NCBI RefSeq assembly: GCF_005047655.1 | Contig: NZ_SUKF01000002.1 | Coordinates: 1 to 64,000, forward strand | Direction of reading: 5' to 3' | From: Sinimarinibacterium arenosum | GTDB taxonomy: Bacteria; Pseudomonadota; Gammaproteobacteria; Nevskiales; Nevskiaceae | Length of the DNA stretch: 64,000 bases | Shown: one piece after another, positions 1 through 9,137 of the stretch | Numbering within the stretch: the first letter of the stretch is position 1 | Layout of the letters: every line of letters begins with the position of its first letter | The notes under the pieces: generated by a model | The model's input: the letters and a program-made list of their open reading frames with translations, nothing else | What the model was told of the DNA's origin: nothing | Database searches by the model: none | Translations under genes and position numbers: made by a program

Positions 1-63
1 GCGTTCGAGAACTTGGCGGACAGCCTCCTCCTTGAACTCTGGTGTAAATCTCTGGGTACTCAT
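1..63 (-). CDS. IS3-family transposase OrfA, N-terminal fragment
   Basis: Only the first 21 residues are inside the window. They read MSTQRFTPEFKEEAVRQVLE followed by R, the standard opening of the helix-turn-helix OrfA subunit of IS3-family transposases, which binds the element's ends. The start codon is preceded by AGGAGG eight bases upstream, which fixes the start. The rest of OrfA and the frameshift-joined OrfB (DDE catalytic domain) would lie to the left of the window. Whether the copy is intact is unknown. I am confident of the family and cannot give the subgroup. Confidence 0.8.
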   Translation of the reverse strand, partial: MSTQRFTPEFKEEAVRQVLER

Positions 64-138
64 GCACTTCCTCCTATGCTCAAATCATAGGCCGGCGATG
101 CCTACTGCCGCAGGGGAAGTCCAAACTTTATGGACACA
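1..138 (-). mobile_element. End of an IS3-family-like insertion sequence, cut by the window edge
   Basis: The segment holds the first codons of an IS3-type OrfA reading leftwards off the window, preceded by a strong ribosome binding site. About 75 bases further out, near positions 116-138, an AT-richer stretch reads TGTGTCCATAAAGTTTGGAC on the minus strand; it starts with TG and looks like a terminal inverted repeat. The other end lies outside the window, so the inverted repeat and target duplication cannot be confirmed and the outer boundary is approximate. Confidence 0.55.
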
Positions 139-141
139 CCG

Positions 142-258
142 TCCGTGGAAACGGGATCGAACCCGCATGTGTGTAAGCGCCTATGTTCGCTGGCGCGCAG
201 ACACGCGCGACGCAGGCTTGCAAGCTGCTCTACCGCTCTACCGCTCTACCGCTCTACC
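142..258 (-). other. Decayed tRNA-like segment next to the IS end
   Basis: On the minus strand the sequence contains GGTAGAGC (the usual tRNA D-arm half) and, further on, GCGGGTTCGATCCCGT, which resembles a T-arm. It is not a functional tRNA as seen: the T-loop is one base short for a full stem, the distance between D-arm and T-arm is about 60 bases instead of about 28, and the expected anticodon position holds the loopless palindrome GCTTGCAAGC. No clear acceptor stem or CCA end is present. The best reading is a rearranged tRNA gene remnant at a mobile-element insertion site. Confidence 0.3.
227..258. repeat. Four exact tandem copies of an 8-bp unit GCTCTACC
   Basis: The unit GCTCTACC occurs four times without interruption. 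On the minus strand the unit is GGTAGAGC, identical to the conserved D-arm half of many tRNAs, so the array looks like slippage expansion of a tRNA D-arm inside the neighbouring tRNA-like remnant. Eight base pairs is not a multiple of three, so copy-number change would shift any reading frame through it. Confidence 0.75.
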
Positions 259-321
259 GCGGCCAGCTTCCGTACGCAGAAGCCACGCCAGTTTTCGCCG
301 CACTCACAACAGGAGTTCGCT

Positions 322-681
322 ATGCAAACCAAGAACGGCCTCACCGACGGCCAGTTGATCTCGTCATCCACCATCGTCGTGCCTCCCGCAAGCGGTATCA
401 CCAAGGAATTTCACAGCTTCGTCGCCGACGTCGAAGATCTGGTCAAAGCCACGACCTCAATGAGTGGAGAAGACCTTGAGCATGCACGCGCCAAGCTTGT
501 GCAGCGCGTCGCGGACGCCAAGGCGAATCTCGAAAAGGTCGGCGCGACGATCAGCGATCGCGCGCAGCGCTCGGCAACTGCCACCAATGGTTATGTGCAT
601 CAGCAGCCCTGGCAGGCGATCGGCATCGGCGCCTCAGTTGGCATGCTGATCGGCTTCCTGATCGCACGCCGCAGCTCGTAA
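322..681 (+). CDS. DUF883 / ElaB-YqjD family inner-membrane protein
   Basis: This 119-residue protein has the layout of the YqjD/ElaB family: a charged helical region (about residues 25-85) followed by a single C-terminal membrane segment preceded by the signature QQPWQAIGIGASVGMLIGFL and ending in an RRSS tail. E. coli YqjD is a C-tail-anchored, ribosome-associated stationary-phase protein; that role is family knowledge and not shown here. The start was chosen at the ATG preceded by AGGAG seven bases upstream; a longer reading frame exists but would run through the tRNA-like repeats. It leads a three-gene set with a YqjE-like and a YqjK-like protein, as in E. coli. Confidence 0.85.
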   Translation: MQTKNGLTDGQLISSSTIVVPPASGITKEFHSFVADVEDLVKATTSMSGEDLEHARAKLVQRVADAKANLEKVGATISDRAQRSATATNGYVHQQPWQAIGIGASVGMLIGFLIARRSS

Positions 682-737
682 ACTTCGAGCCACGATCGGA
701 GCGTACACAGCGAACTGTGCACGCTCCGCTTCCGCAA

Positions 738-1130
738 ATGGATCCTTCCACGCTGCAGGCATTGGACCTGATGCGCCGACTGCAACCGGCCGCTGGCGCG
801 GTGTACGCACACCTGGCGCTGCACGAGCAGCTCATGCAGATCGAGTGGGCGCAGGAAAAACGGCGCCTGCTGAAGATGCTGTGGCTGACGCTGATCGGTT
901 TCGCATGTCTGCTGTGCATGCTTATATTTGGCGGAGCGCTAGCAATGACGCTGAGCTGGAATACCTCGTATCGAATCCCGACCTTGCTTGCATTGATCGC
1001 CGTCCATGTCCTTGGGTTCAGTATGGCCTGGCGTCGACTGCGGATGCAGTCAGTGCTCGGAGAACGGAGCTTTGCCGCGAGCCGCGAGGCGCTGGCCGCC
1101 GACCTCGCCGTGATCAGGAGCTGCCTGTGA
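738..1130 (+). CDS. YqjE-like phage-holin-family membrane protein
   Basis: The 130-residue product has an amphipathic N-terminus, a helical stretch containing LHEQLMQIEWAQEKRRLLKM, then two hydrophobic segments (about residues 46-66 and 78-97) and a cytoplasmic tail. This is the arrangement of YqjE / holin superfamily III proteins that sit beside DUF883 proteins. The start is uncertain: neither this ATG nor an in-frame GTG 21 bases upstream (717) has a good ribosome binding site. Its stop overlaps the GTG start of the next gene by four bases. The function is unknown; the family is thought to act on membrane integrity under stress. Confidence 0.7.
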   Translation: MDPSTLQALDLMRRLQPAAGAVYAHLALHEQLMQIEWAQEKRRLLKMLWLTLIGFACLLCMLIFGGALAMTLSWNTSYRIPTLLALIAVHVLGFSMAWRRLRMQSVLGERSFAASREALAADLAVIRSCL

Positions 1131-1342
1131 GTGCCGATGCTGACTCTGCACTGCAGACGCAATCGCACGACCTGCAGCAGCGACTGTTCGTGCAGCGCAG
1201 GCTGATCGCCGCGCAACTGCGGCCGGGCTCGAACGGAAATGGTGGATTTCCGCGCAGCGTGACAATGCGCCTGCTGCTCCGCCATCCGCGTGTCGCAACA
1301 CGTCTGTTCGGCGAACTACTGAAGCTGCTGCGCGGGCGCTAA
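1127..1342 (+). CDS. YqjK-like small protein
   Basis: A 71-residue basic, mostly helical protein begins at a GTG overlapping the previous stop codon (GTGA), the usual sign of translational coupling. It contains LQQRLFVQRRLIAAQL near the N-terminus and a hydrophobic-basic C-terminus (RLFGELLKLLRGR). Position after yqjD-like and yqjE-like genes is the main evidence for calling it the third member of that trio; sequence similarity to E. coli YqjK is only general. No membrane segment or signal peptide is apparent. Confidence 0.6.
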   Translation: MSADADSALQTQSHDLQQRLFVQRRLIAAQLRPGSNGNGGFPRSVTMRLLLRHPRVATRLFGELLKLLRGR

Positions 1343-1354
1343 GGCGCTACCGAT

Positions 1355-1894
1355 TCAGCGCGGCAAGCCTTCCAGAAAATCGGCGAGTTCGTCGGCGTGC
1401 TTCTCTTCGACTGCGAGAATGCCTCTGAGCATTTGGTTGGTGGTGGGATCACGGTCGCCGAGGTACTGGATCAGCTCGCGATAGCTGTCGATGGCGATGC
1501 GCTCGGCCACCAGATCCTCCTTGACCATGTCGGCGAGCGATTCGCCGGCGACATATTCGGCGTGGCTACGAGCGCTGAGTCCGTCCGGATTGAACTCGGG
1601 CTCGCCTCGTAATTGCACGATGCGCGCCGCGAGCTGATCAGCGTGGCCCTGCTCTTCGTTGGAATGAACCAGAAACTCGTCAACGATGCTCTTCGCGTGC
1701 ACGCCGCGTGCCATGAAGTGATGCCTCCGATAGCGCAGCACGCACACCAGCTCGGTGGCGAGTGCGTCGTTGAGCAGCTTGAGCAAGATCGCGCGATCGA
1801 CGGTGTAGGTGGCGGTGACGGCGCCTTCGTCGACATGTTTGCGGGCCTGAGCGCGCAGGGTCTTGACGTCGGTCATAGCGGTTGTATGGGTCAT
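1355..1894 (-). CDS. Ferritin-like (bacterioferritin-type) protein
   Basis: The 179-residue protein is a four-helix ferritin-like domain with the di-iron ligand pattern: a Glu in helix 1 (DALATELVCVLRYRRHHF), ExxH in helix 2 (NEEQGHADQLAARI), Glu in helix 3 (VKEDLVAERIAIDSYREL) and ExxH in helix 4 (VEEKHADELADFL). These residues match iron-oxidising bacterioferritins, although the haem-binding Met of classical Bfr is not obvious. It probably stores iron or detoxifies peroxide in the cytoplasm. The start has GGAG about ten bases upstream. It is convergent with the yqj-like genes and appears monocistronic. Confidence 0.85.
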   Translation of the reverse strand: MTHTTAMTDVKTLRAQARKHVDEGAVTATYTVDRAILLKLLNDALATELVCVLRYRRHHFMARGVHAKSIVDEFLVHSNEEQGHADQLAARIVQLRGEPEFNPDGLSARSHAEYVAGESLADMVKEDLVAERIAIDSYRELIQYLGDRDPTTNQMLRGILAVEEKHADELADFLEGLPR

Positions 1895-2057
1895 AACAAT
1901 CTCCGGGCGGCTTAGCCGTCAGATGCGGTGCGGCGAAATGCGCGCAAGGTGATCTACCACCACTGCTATGCGACCGCCGCAGGCGCTGCGCTGATGCGCC
2001 CCGGCTGTTGCCGTCTATGATCAGCGGCTTTTTTAAGCACTGATCAAACCCCGTTGA

Positions 2058-2083
2058 GTCATCCCTGCTTTCGCGGGACTGAC
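2058..2083. repeat. REP-like imperfect palindrome
   Basis: The sequence forms an inverted repeat with arms GTCATCCC and GGGACTGAC around a TTTCGC-containing loop. It resembles the short extragenic palindromes (GTCATTCCCGCGAAAGCGGG type) scattered in many gammaproteobacterial genomes. It lies just downstream of the BON-domain lipoprotein gene, so it may also help stop transcription or protect the mRNA end. Only one copy is recognised in this window. Confidence 0.4.
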
Positions 2084-2096
2084 GTGTTCAGATGCC

Positions 2097-2414
2097 TCAG
2101 TTCGGCTTGTGGATCAGGTCGTTTTTGACGTGCTGGACGCCGCCGACCGAGCTGGCGACCTGCACTGCCTTGTCGATCTGCCACTGCGAATCGACGAAGC
2201 CGGAGAGCTGCACGGTACCGTTGAAGGTCTCGACCTTGATGTCCATTGAGTTGATGTCCTTCTCGCCGAGCAGTGCCGACTTGACCTTGGTCGTGATGAC
2301 CGAGTCGTCGATGACTTCGCCACTGGAGCGTTCGTATCCTTCATGCGCGCAGGCAGTGACCAGTACGGGGCTGCTCGCAATGACGAGCGCGGCCAGCAAC
2401 AATTTTGTGTTCAT
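2097..2414 (-). CDS. BON-domain periplasmic lipoprotein
   Basis: The 105-residue precursor has a signal peptide ending in the lipobox LVTAC (lipidated Cys 22), then one BON domain (about residues 37-103) with the typical VITTKVKSALL, VETFNGTVQLSGFV and VASSVGGVQHVKNDL segments. BON domains bind phospholipid and occur in OsmY- and DolP-like envelope proteins, so a role in outer-membrane maintenance or osmotic stress is likely. Only one BON domain is present, compared with two in OsmY and DolP. The gene is monocistronic, with a 417-base non-coding region upstream. Confidence 0.88.
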   Translation of the reverse strand: MNTKLLLAALVIASSPVLVTACAHEGYERSSGEVIDDSVITTKVKSALLGEKDINSMDIKVETFNGTVQLSGFVDSQWQIDKAVQVASSVGGVQHVKNDLIHKPN

Positions 2415-2831
2415 GTTCGTTTCTCGCTGAGAGGTGCAATCGACATTGCGTCCCGCAGTTTGCGATCAGGGCCGCTCGAGGTCTGTTCGCTGCCGTACTG
2501 ATCCATATCGAGGCCGCCGATTTCCGGCCTGCTGCATGCGATCACACTTGAGGTCGCAGCCTCACGACGCGAAGAAAATCTCCCGATCTGGCAGACACAT
2601 CGCGGAAGGTCCGAACTTTCCCCGCCACGGAGCGCAGAGCCCATTTCGCCCATAGTTGGAAGCAATGGCGGTGAAGAATGAGCAAAGTGGACGGCAGCTC
2701 CCAGAGTAACGAAAGCGGCAAGAACGGTGATTCGGCATCGAAATCTGTGGGAGCGCTCCAGCGGCCCATTTTTAATGTGAATATAGTCAGCATCAGCCGG
2801 GACTTCGGCCACAGCGTCAGGGAGCGCCTTC
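2415..2831. other. Non-coding region between divergent BON and FHA genes
   Basis: No convincing gene is seen here; the open frames present have poor codon character and no ribosome binding sites. The region must carry the divergent promoters of the two flanking genes. The stretch near 2746-2766 (TGTGGGAGCGCTCC) resembles one arm of the TGTGGGAGCG-type REP sequences of Xanthomonadales and pseudomonads and contains the palindrome GGAGCGCTCC. The AT-rich stretch at 2769-2785 could hold a promoter for the FHA gene, but no clear -35/-10 pair is visible. Confidence 0.4.
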
Positions 2832-3632
2832 ATGTGGGTGATTAGCGTACGCAATCGCGCGGGAACATTTCAGCATCAACGGAATATCTACCGAGACAGC
2901 GTGCGCATCGGGCGTACCGCGGATAACGAATTGCAGCTGCCGAATGACCGCGTGTCCCGTCATCACGGCCGCATCGATGTCAGCGACAATCGCCTTGTCT
3001 ACCGCGACCTCGGCAGCACCAATGGCAGCTTCATCCAGCGCAAGAAGGTCGATGCACCGGTGCCTTTGCAGATCGGTTCGGTCATCGAGATTGCGGATTA
3101 TCTGCTCACGGTGGAACCCGACCCGGAATACGGCGGCCCGACCCACATCACCGTAGCGCCGGATCACGAGCCGATCACCACGCCGATTGAACCGCATGAC
3201 CGCAATCTGACCTGGCCCTCGCCGGTCGAGCTGCTGACGACCATCGAGTCCGGCGTTCTGCATACCCAGCACGCGCACCAGCTGATCGAGGAAGAGCGCA
3301 CTCGCAAGGTCGATCACGAATGGTCCCAGCTGCTTGTCGCCGTGACCAAACTGCGCGAACACCTGAAGGCGGACTCACGAATTGCCGCGCTCGACATTTC
3401 CAATGATCATCGGGAAGTGTCTGCGAAAGTCCGTGACATGCGTAAAAACGGGGGGTTTGCGTACCTGATTCTGAGCCGCGGGCATCCGGATGCCGCGAAA
3501 CTCGACATGAACGAAGCATTCTGGTTGCGCGAAATCGGCGCAGAAGACCTTCGTTTCAGCTCGGCACGCGAAGCGCTGGATGCGTTTGTTCGAAGCATTG
3601 GCCAGCATATTGCTTATAGCGGCAAGACCTAG
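2832..3632 (+). CDS. FHA-domain protein
   Basis: Residues 22-98 form a forkhead-associated domain, which binds phosphothreonine peptides: the conserved VRIGRTADNELQLP, VSRHHGRI and DLGSTNGSFI motifs are all present. The remaining 165 residues look helical and carry no domain I recognise; a basic stretch around residue 155 (IEEERTRKVDHEWSQLL) begins it. The start has GGGAG eight bases upstream. There is no Ser/Thr kinase or phosphatase gene beside it, so the phosphorylated partner is unknown. It stands alone between the BON lipoprotein gene and rpoZ. Confidence 0.85.
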   Translation: MWVISVRNRAGTFQHQRNIYRDSVRIGRTADNELQLPNDRVSRHHGRIDVSDNRLVYRDLGSTNGSFIQRKKVDAPVPLQIGSVIEIADYLLTVEPDPEYGGPTHITVAPDHEPITTPIEPHDRNLTWPSPVELLTTIESGVLHTQHAHQLIEEERTRKVDHEWSQLLVAVTKLREHLKADSRIAALDISNDHREVSAKVRDMRKNGGFAYLILSRGHPDAAKLDMNEAFWLREIGAEDLRFSSAREALDAFVRSIGQHIAYSGKT

Positions 3633-3792
3633 AATCACGCCGTGGTAGAAGCCATTCACTCAATTGCCCGCACTTTTCCGTGACGCGACGCGGGCCCTGC
3701 GCCGCAAATCGGGTCCCGGCGCAAATCCCCGATAAAGCAGGGACCTGTATACTGGGTCACCGTGCTCTTGCGGTGATCCCCCGGAATGACCC

Positions 3793-4056
3793 ATGGCACG
3801 AGTAACAGCTGAAGACTGTTTGGTGCGTATTCCCAATCATTTTGACCTCTGTCTGGTGGCCTCCAAGCGCGCACGCCAGTTGGCTCGCGGCGCCGAAGCC
3901 CACCTGCCCTGGGGCACGCACAAGTCGACGGTACTCGCCCTGAAGGAAATGGCCGAGGGCTTCGTCGACCGGACGGTACTTGAAGAGATTGATCTGCCAG
4001 CGGTTCAGGTCTCCCGCGTCGAGCTGGAGCTGCCGGATCTGGCCTCTGATATCTAG
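3793..4056 (+). CDS. rpoZ: RNA polymerase omega subunit
   Basis: The 87-residue protein opens with MARVTAEDCLVRIPNHFDLC, the hallmark N-terminus of omega, followed by ASKRARQLARGAE and the TVLALKEMAEG helix. Omega clamps the beta-prime subunit and aids RNA polymerase assembly and ppGpp response. It is shorter than some relatives, whose acidic tails reach 90-100 residues. It is not next to gmk or spoT, its usual neighbours in enterobacteria. A TATACT hexamer at 3748-3753 could be its -10 element but no good -35 is seen. Confidence 0.82.
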   Translation: MARVTAEDCLVRIPNHFDLCLVASKRARQLARGAEAHLPWGTHKSTVLALKEMAEGFVDRTVLEEIDLPAVQVSRVELELPDLASDI

Positions 4057-4215
4057 CCGCGCGACTGCGGCATAGACAACAACGTCGCCTGGCGCGCTGC
4101 GCCCCACGGCTGATTCAGCACCACACAGACCTCCGGACGCGCCGCATGGCAGGCACACCAAGCCACGCCAGAGTCGGCAACGCACACCCCGGTCCATTTA
4201 CCAGCGGAAGAAAAC

Positions 4216-4392
4216 ATGGCCAGACCCAATTACGGCTTCGATAAACGCCAGCGGGAAATCAAGAAGAATCAGAAGCAGGAAGAAAAGCGCCTGAAGAAGC
4301 TGGCTGCGCGTGAGGGACAGCCCGAAGACGGCGTCACCGAGGCAGCACCTGCTTCGACTGCTGAAGTCATCAAGGAGACTGGCGGTGAGTAA
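4216..4392 (+). CDS. Small conserved lysine-rich protein (MARPNY-type)
   Basis: This 58-residue protein starts MARPNYGFDKRQREIKKNQK and continues with a Lys/Glu-rich helical stretch before a small acidic, Ala-rich tail. I recognise the opening as that of a short conserved hypothetical protein found in many proteobacteria; no function is known to me. AGCGGAAG lies just upstream as a ribosome binding site. Its stop codon overlaps the start of the next tiny gene. It may bind nucleic acid or ribosomes given its charge, which is a guess. Confidence 0.65.
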   Translation: MARPNYGFDKRQREIKKNQKQEEKRLKKLAAREGQPEDGVTEAAPASTAEVIKETGGE

Positions 4393-4486
4393 GGGCATGG
4401 ATCGCAAGAAGGAAACCAAGAAGAAGCCTGCGCAGAATCTTGCGGAAAAGCGCGCAGCCAAGGCCGAGAAGCAGAAGAAACGCTGA
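4385..4486 (+). CDS. Very small basic protein (MSKGMD-type)
   Basis: A 33-residue frame begins at GTG inside the end of the preceding gene (overlap of eight bases, different frame). It reads MSKGMDRKKETKKKPAQNLA and ends in a Lys/Ala-rich tail. Short proteins with the same MSKGMDxKKxxKKxPAK opening are familiar from Pseudomonas-like genomes, which is the main reason for accepting it. GGAG twelve to fifteen bases upstream may serve as the ribosome binding site. Function is unknown; 15 of its residues are Lys or Arg. Confidence 0.6.
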   Translation: MSKGMDRKKETKKKPAQNLAEKRAAKAEKQKKR

Positions 4487-4602
4487 GCTTGAGGCCGCGC
4501 AGGCGCTGCCGCATGAAGCACCGCGCAGCCCGGCTGACTGGTGTTGCGACCGACCTGCGTCGGCGCCGATTCATTTGATTAGATAGGCTCAGGAGCAAAG
4601 CA

Positions 4603-4992
4603 ATGGCCAATCATCCTCGCGCGATCGACCCTCGGGTCCGCGAATCGCGACAACGCGCCTACCTGTCAGTCCCGACGCTGGCGCGACAAATGCCGAGTAT
4701 CTCGGAAATCGCCGTTGAGCTGCGTTTCATGTACGAGACCGGCCAACCGTTCATGTCACCGTACCGCCAAATCTTTGTGCCGGACATGCAGGCCTACTTC
4801 GAATTCCAGTGCCCGGATCGCGACTGCTCCGGTGCTGGATTCGACATGACCCCTGCCATCAGTGCCGCGGTACGCGCCGGCAAGGAAGAAATTTCCGGCA
4901 CGTTGAAATGCCGTGGCAGCAAGAGCCGCACGCCGTGCAGCATCACGCTGGACTACAAGGTCGAAACCCGACTGCGCGAAAGCGGAAACTGA
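4603..4992 (+). CDS. Conserved hypothetical protein with four cysteines
   Basis: The 129-residue protein is preceded by AGGAG at a good distance. An N-terminal basic segment is followed by a segment rich in aromatic residues and then a small domain with two cysteine pairs, CPDRDC (about residues 70-75) and CRGSKSRTPC (about 102-111), separated by about 27 residues. The spacing suits a zinc-ribbon-like fold, but the family is not one I can name. There is no signal peptide or membrane segment, so it is likely cytoplasmic. It is convergent with serS, with 30 bases between the two stop codons. Confidence 0.6.
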   Translation: MANHPRAIDPRVRESRQRAYLSVPTLARQMPSISEIAVELRFMYETGQPFMSPYRQIFVPDMQAYFEFQCPDRDCSGAGFDMTPAISAAVRAGKEEISGTLKCRGSKSRTPCSITLDYKVETRLRESGN

Positions 4993-5022
4993 GGTCGTCA
5001 GGCGGCGCCCACCTTCGTGGCG

Positions 5023-6309
<1,287 letters not shown>

Positions 6310-6364
6310 TCAACAAATGGGTGGGTATTGTAGTCGCAGGCGCGGACTCGGCGACCGCCGGATT

Positions 6365-7600
6365 TCAGCCACGCAGCGGATCGCGCACGCGCAACAACAG
6401 CAGGGCGCCCACCACAAAGAACACCAGCAGCGACAGAATCGCCAGACGCGGATTCCCCGTCAGCTGTGCAGTGACGCCGACCAGCGCTGGTCCCAGCACT
6501 GCAGCAAACTTGCCCATCATGTTGTAGAAGCCAAAGAATTCTCCGGCCTGTGCCGCGGGAATCAGCCGTGCGAAATAAGAGCGCGAGAGCGACTGGATAC
6601 CCCCTTGGACGCATCCGATCGCGGCGGCCATCAGATAGAACTGCATCACCGTCTGCAGGAAGTACGCCCAGACTGTGACGCCGGCGTAGACCGCGAGCGC
6701 GATGAAGATCGCACGCCGCGTACCCAGTCGTTCACCGAGCCAGCCGAACGCGATCGCCGCCGGAAAGCCGATGAACTGCACCATCAGCAGCGCGACGATC
6801 AAATTGTCCGAGGCGAAACCCAGCTTCATCCCGAAATCGATCGCCATCACGATGATGGTGTCGACACCGTCGATGTACAGCCAGTACGCCAGCAAGAACA
6901 TCCACACCGGGCGCAGACTGCGGATGTGACGCAGCGTCTGCCACAATTCGGCCCAACCGGTGGCTCCGTCGCGCGGCGGCGCTTCGCTGACATTGCGAAA
7001 CAGTGGCAGCGCAAAAAGCGCCCACCACAGGGCGACCATCAGAAACGACACCCGCGTCGCCAATGCCGCATCCGGCAGACCGAACAGCGCGGGCTTCAGC
7101 GCCATCGCGACATTGACGGCAAACAGCAAGCCGCCACCGAGATAGCCCAGTCCGTAGCCCAGCGCCGACACCCGATCCATCTGCTTCGGCGCGGCCACGC
7201 TGACCAGCAGCGAGTCGTAAAACGACAACCCACCGAAGAATCCGATGCGCCCCAGCACCGAGAGCGCCAGCGCCCAGGGCCACTGGCCCTGCCCGACCAG
7301 ATACAGCGCCGCCGTGGTGATCACACCGATGGCGGTAAAGCCGGCCAGAAAGTGCTTCTTGGTCCCGCGGCGATCGGCAATCGCACCCAGCCATGGCGCC
7401 AGAAGCATCACCGTCAGGCTCGCTATGGTCGACGTCAGCCCCTGATACAGGGTCTGCGTCTGCGGAGCGACACCGGCCGCCCAGTACTGATTGAAGAAGA
7501 TCGGAAAGAACCCGGCCAGAACCGTGGTGGCAAAGGCGGAATTACCCCAGTCGTACAGCGCCCACGACCATTGCGCGCGACGCTCAGGACTCATCTGCAT
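6365..7600 (-). CDS. MFS transporter, UMF1 (Atg22-like) family
   Basis: The 411-residue protein is almost entirely hydrophobic, with about twelve membrane segments. Its N-terminal WALYDWGNSAFATTVLAGFF is the signature of the UMF1 family, and the loop after the second pair of helices (GAIADRRGTKKHFL) is a variant of the MFS DRxGRR motif. Eukaryotic relatives (Atg22) export amino acids from the vacuole; the bacterial substrates are unknown. It begins 25 bases after the end of rimI and is probably co-transcribed with it. The start ATG follows the end of the acetyltransferase gene closely. Confidence 0.88.
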   Translation of the reverse strand: MQMSPERRAQWSWALYDWGNSAFATTVLAGFFPIFFNQYWAAGVAPQTQTLYQGLTSTIASLTVMLLAPWLGAIADRRGTKKHFLAGFTAIGVITTAALYLVGQGQWPWALALSVLGRIGFFGGLSFYDSLLVSVAAPKQMDRVSALGYGLGYLGGGLLFAVNVAMALKPALFGLPDAALATRVSFLMVALWWALFALPLFRNVSEAPPRDGATGWAELWQTLRHIRSLRPVWMFLLAYWLYIDGVDTIIVMAIDFGMKLGFASDNLIVALLMVQFIGFPAAIAFGWLGERLGTRRAIFIALAVYAGVTVWAYFLQTVMQFYLMAAAIGCVQGGIQSLSRSYFARLIPAAQAGEFFGFYNMMGKFAAVLGPALVGVTAQLTGNPRLAILSLLVFFVVGALLLLRVRDPLRG

Positions 7601-7625
7601 CGACTGCGGCCGTTCACTGCAGGTT

Positions 7626-8090
7626 TCACAGATCCAGACCGAGGACCAGTGCGTCTTCGCGTCCGCCGATCGCCGGGTAGTAACCGCGGCGCTGACCCAG
7701 CGGCTTGTATCCGAGTTGTTCGTACAAACGGCGAGCGGCGCCGTTGGACACCCGCACTTCCAGCAGCATCAGATTCACGCCCCCGGCACGCGCGGTCATC
7801 TCCAGGTGCTGCAGCAGAAACCGTGCAAGCCCCTCGCGACGGTGTTCCGGAGCGACGCAGATATTCAGGATATGCGCTTCACCAACCGCCATGCTCATCA
7901 AGGCGTACGCCAGCACTTCGCCGACGGTATTGGTGACCACCCAGGCGTTGTACCCGACGTTGAGGCAGTCACGGAAGATCAGATCGGTCCACGGAAAGTC
8001 GTAGGACGCAGCCTCGATTTCCAGTACCTGCGGCAGATACATCGGCGTCATCGGATGCAGGCGCCACATCGTCTGCGGTTGTGCGCTCAT
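7626..8090 (-). CDS. rimI: Ribosomal protein S18-alanine N-acetyltransferase
   Basis: The 154-residue GNAT-fold protein contains the acetyl-CoA loop VAPEHRREGLARFLL and the C-terminal GAARRLYEQLGYKPLGQRRGYY that is typical of RimI. RimI acetylates the N-terminal alanine of ribosomal protein S18. The start was placed at the ATG that overlaps the upstream stop codon (ATGA), giving [14 protein letters not shown]; a longer frame would run into the glycosylase gene. Translational coupling with the glycosylase gene is likely. RimI next to a family 4-type uracil-DNA glycosylase is a common gammaproteobacterial and alphaproteobacterial pairing. Confidence 0.9.
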   Translation of the reverse strand: MSAQPQTMWRLHPMTPMYLPQVLEIEAASYDFPWTDLIFRDCLNVGYNAWVVTNTVGEVLAYALMSMAVGEAHILNICVAPEHRREGLARFLLQHLEMTARAGGVNLMLLEVRVSNGAARRLYEQLGYKPLGQRRGYYPAIGGREDALVLGLDL

Positions 8091-8935
8091 GGCGCCCCCT
8101 GCTGCAGCAGCCGGTGGATCTGCTTCAGATCGTCCCAACTCTTGGCTTTTTCCCGCGGACTCCGCAGCAGGTAAGCCGGGTGATAGGTAATCAGCAGCGG
8201 GGTCTGCGTCGGACCATAGTGATGCAGCGGACCGCGCAGACGCGACAGCGGCGCATCGGTATTCAGCAGACGCTGCGCCGCAATCCGGCCCAGCGCGACG
8301 ATCAAGCGCGGCTTGACCAGCTCGATCTGACGGTCCAGATACGGGCGGCAGGCTTCAACTTCGTCGGCCTGGGGATCACGGTTGCCTGGCGGACGGCACT
8401 TGACGACGTTGGCAATGAACACCGACTGAGAGGGCTCTGCCGCAGCACGCCGCCGACCGATGGCGGCCAGCATTTCGTCCAGCAGCTTGCCAGCGCGGCC
8501 CACGAACGGCTCGCCCTGCGCGTCCTCGTCGGCTCCAGGGCCCTCGCCGACGACCATCAGCGGTGCGCTTTCCAGGCCCACCCCGAACACGGTCTGAGTG
8601 CGGGTCATGCACAGCTTGCAGTGCGAGCAGTCACGTACCGCCGCGCGCAAGCCGCTCCAATCCTGCGGCACCACCAACGGTGACGCTGCCACTGCCGGGA
8701 TGATGGCGGCGGGTTCAGCCGGTGGCGGCATCGAAACCTGCGGAGCGCGCGACGGCAGTGGCTCTGCGCGCGCGCGCTCGGCACCCGGGCCCCGCATTGC
8801 GGGCGGCACCGGCGTCGGAGCAGCTGCGGACTGAACGACAGGTTCCGGGGTTGCGGTGACGCCCCCAGCGCCGCGCTGCCGCCATGACTGGATGCCCAGG
8901 GCAGTGAGGTAGCGCTCGCGACGGGACGGATCCAT
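8087..8935 (-). CDS. Uracil-DNA glycosylase, Fe-S (family 4-like)
   Basis: The catalytic half (about residues 90-280) has the family 4 active-site motif [20 protein letters not shown] and the C-terminal [11 protein letters not shown] motif. Four cysteines can hold a 4Fe-4S cluster: [17 protein letters not shown] and [10 protein letters not shown]. It removes uracil from DNA after cytosine deamination. The first 90 residues are a Pro/Ala-rich extension ([13 protein letters not shown] and similar) that is longer than in the thermophile enzymes and probably disordered. The gene leads the udg-rimI-transporter-serS run and is divergent from a surface lipoprotein gene. Confidence 0.9.
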   Translation of the reverse strand: MDPSRRERYLTALGIQSWRQRGAGGVTATPEPVVQSAAAPTPVPPAMRGPGAERARAEPLPSRAPQVSMPPPAEPAAIIPAVAASPLVVPQDWSGLRAAVRDCSHCKLCMTRTQTVFGVGLESAPLMVVGEGPGADEDAQGEPFVGRAGKLLDEMLAAIGRRRAAAEPSQSVFIANVVKCRPPGNRDPQADEVEACRPYLDRQIELVKPRLIVALGRIAAQRLLNTDAPLSRLRGPLHHYGPTQTPLLITYHPAYLLRSPREKAKSWDDLKQIHRLLQQGAP

Positions 8936-9137
8936 GCGCGAATTGTAGGCAATTCATCCCACTGCCCGATACCGGAGCCATCAGCTCCAATGGCTGGCAA
9001 CCGCCGGTAACGCCGCGACGCCCTTATGTCGCCAAGACGTCCCCGCCCCACGGCAAGCGGCATTAGATGGCCTTCAGTCGCAACCAATTTCACAACGCCT
9101 GCACTGCAGGTTTTGACATGTCCTGGAGGGGATATCC

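Noticed and set aside
142-258. Functional tRNA gene on the minus strand
   Set aside because: Arms cannot be assembled into a cloverleaf: distances are wrong, the T-stem is imperfect and no anticodon loop or CCA end is present.
2411-2854. 147-residue minus-strand frame upstream of the BON lipoprotein gene
   Set aside because: It overlaps the start of the FHA gene and the BON gene, has no ribosome binding site, and its product has no recognisable order.
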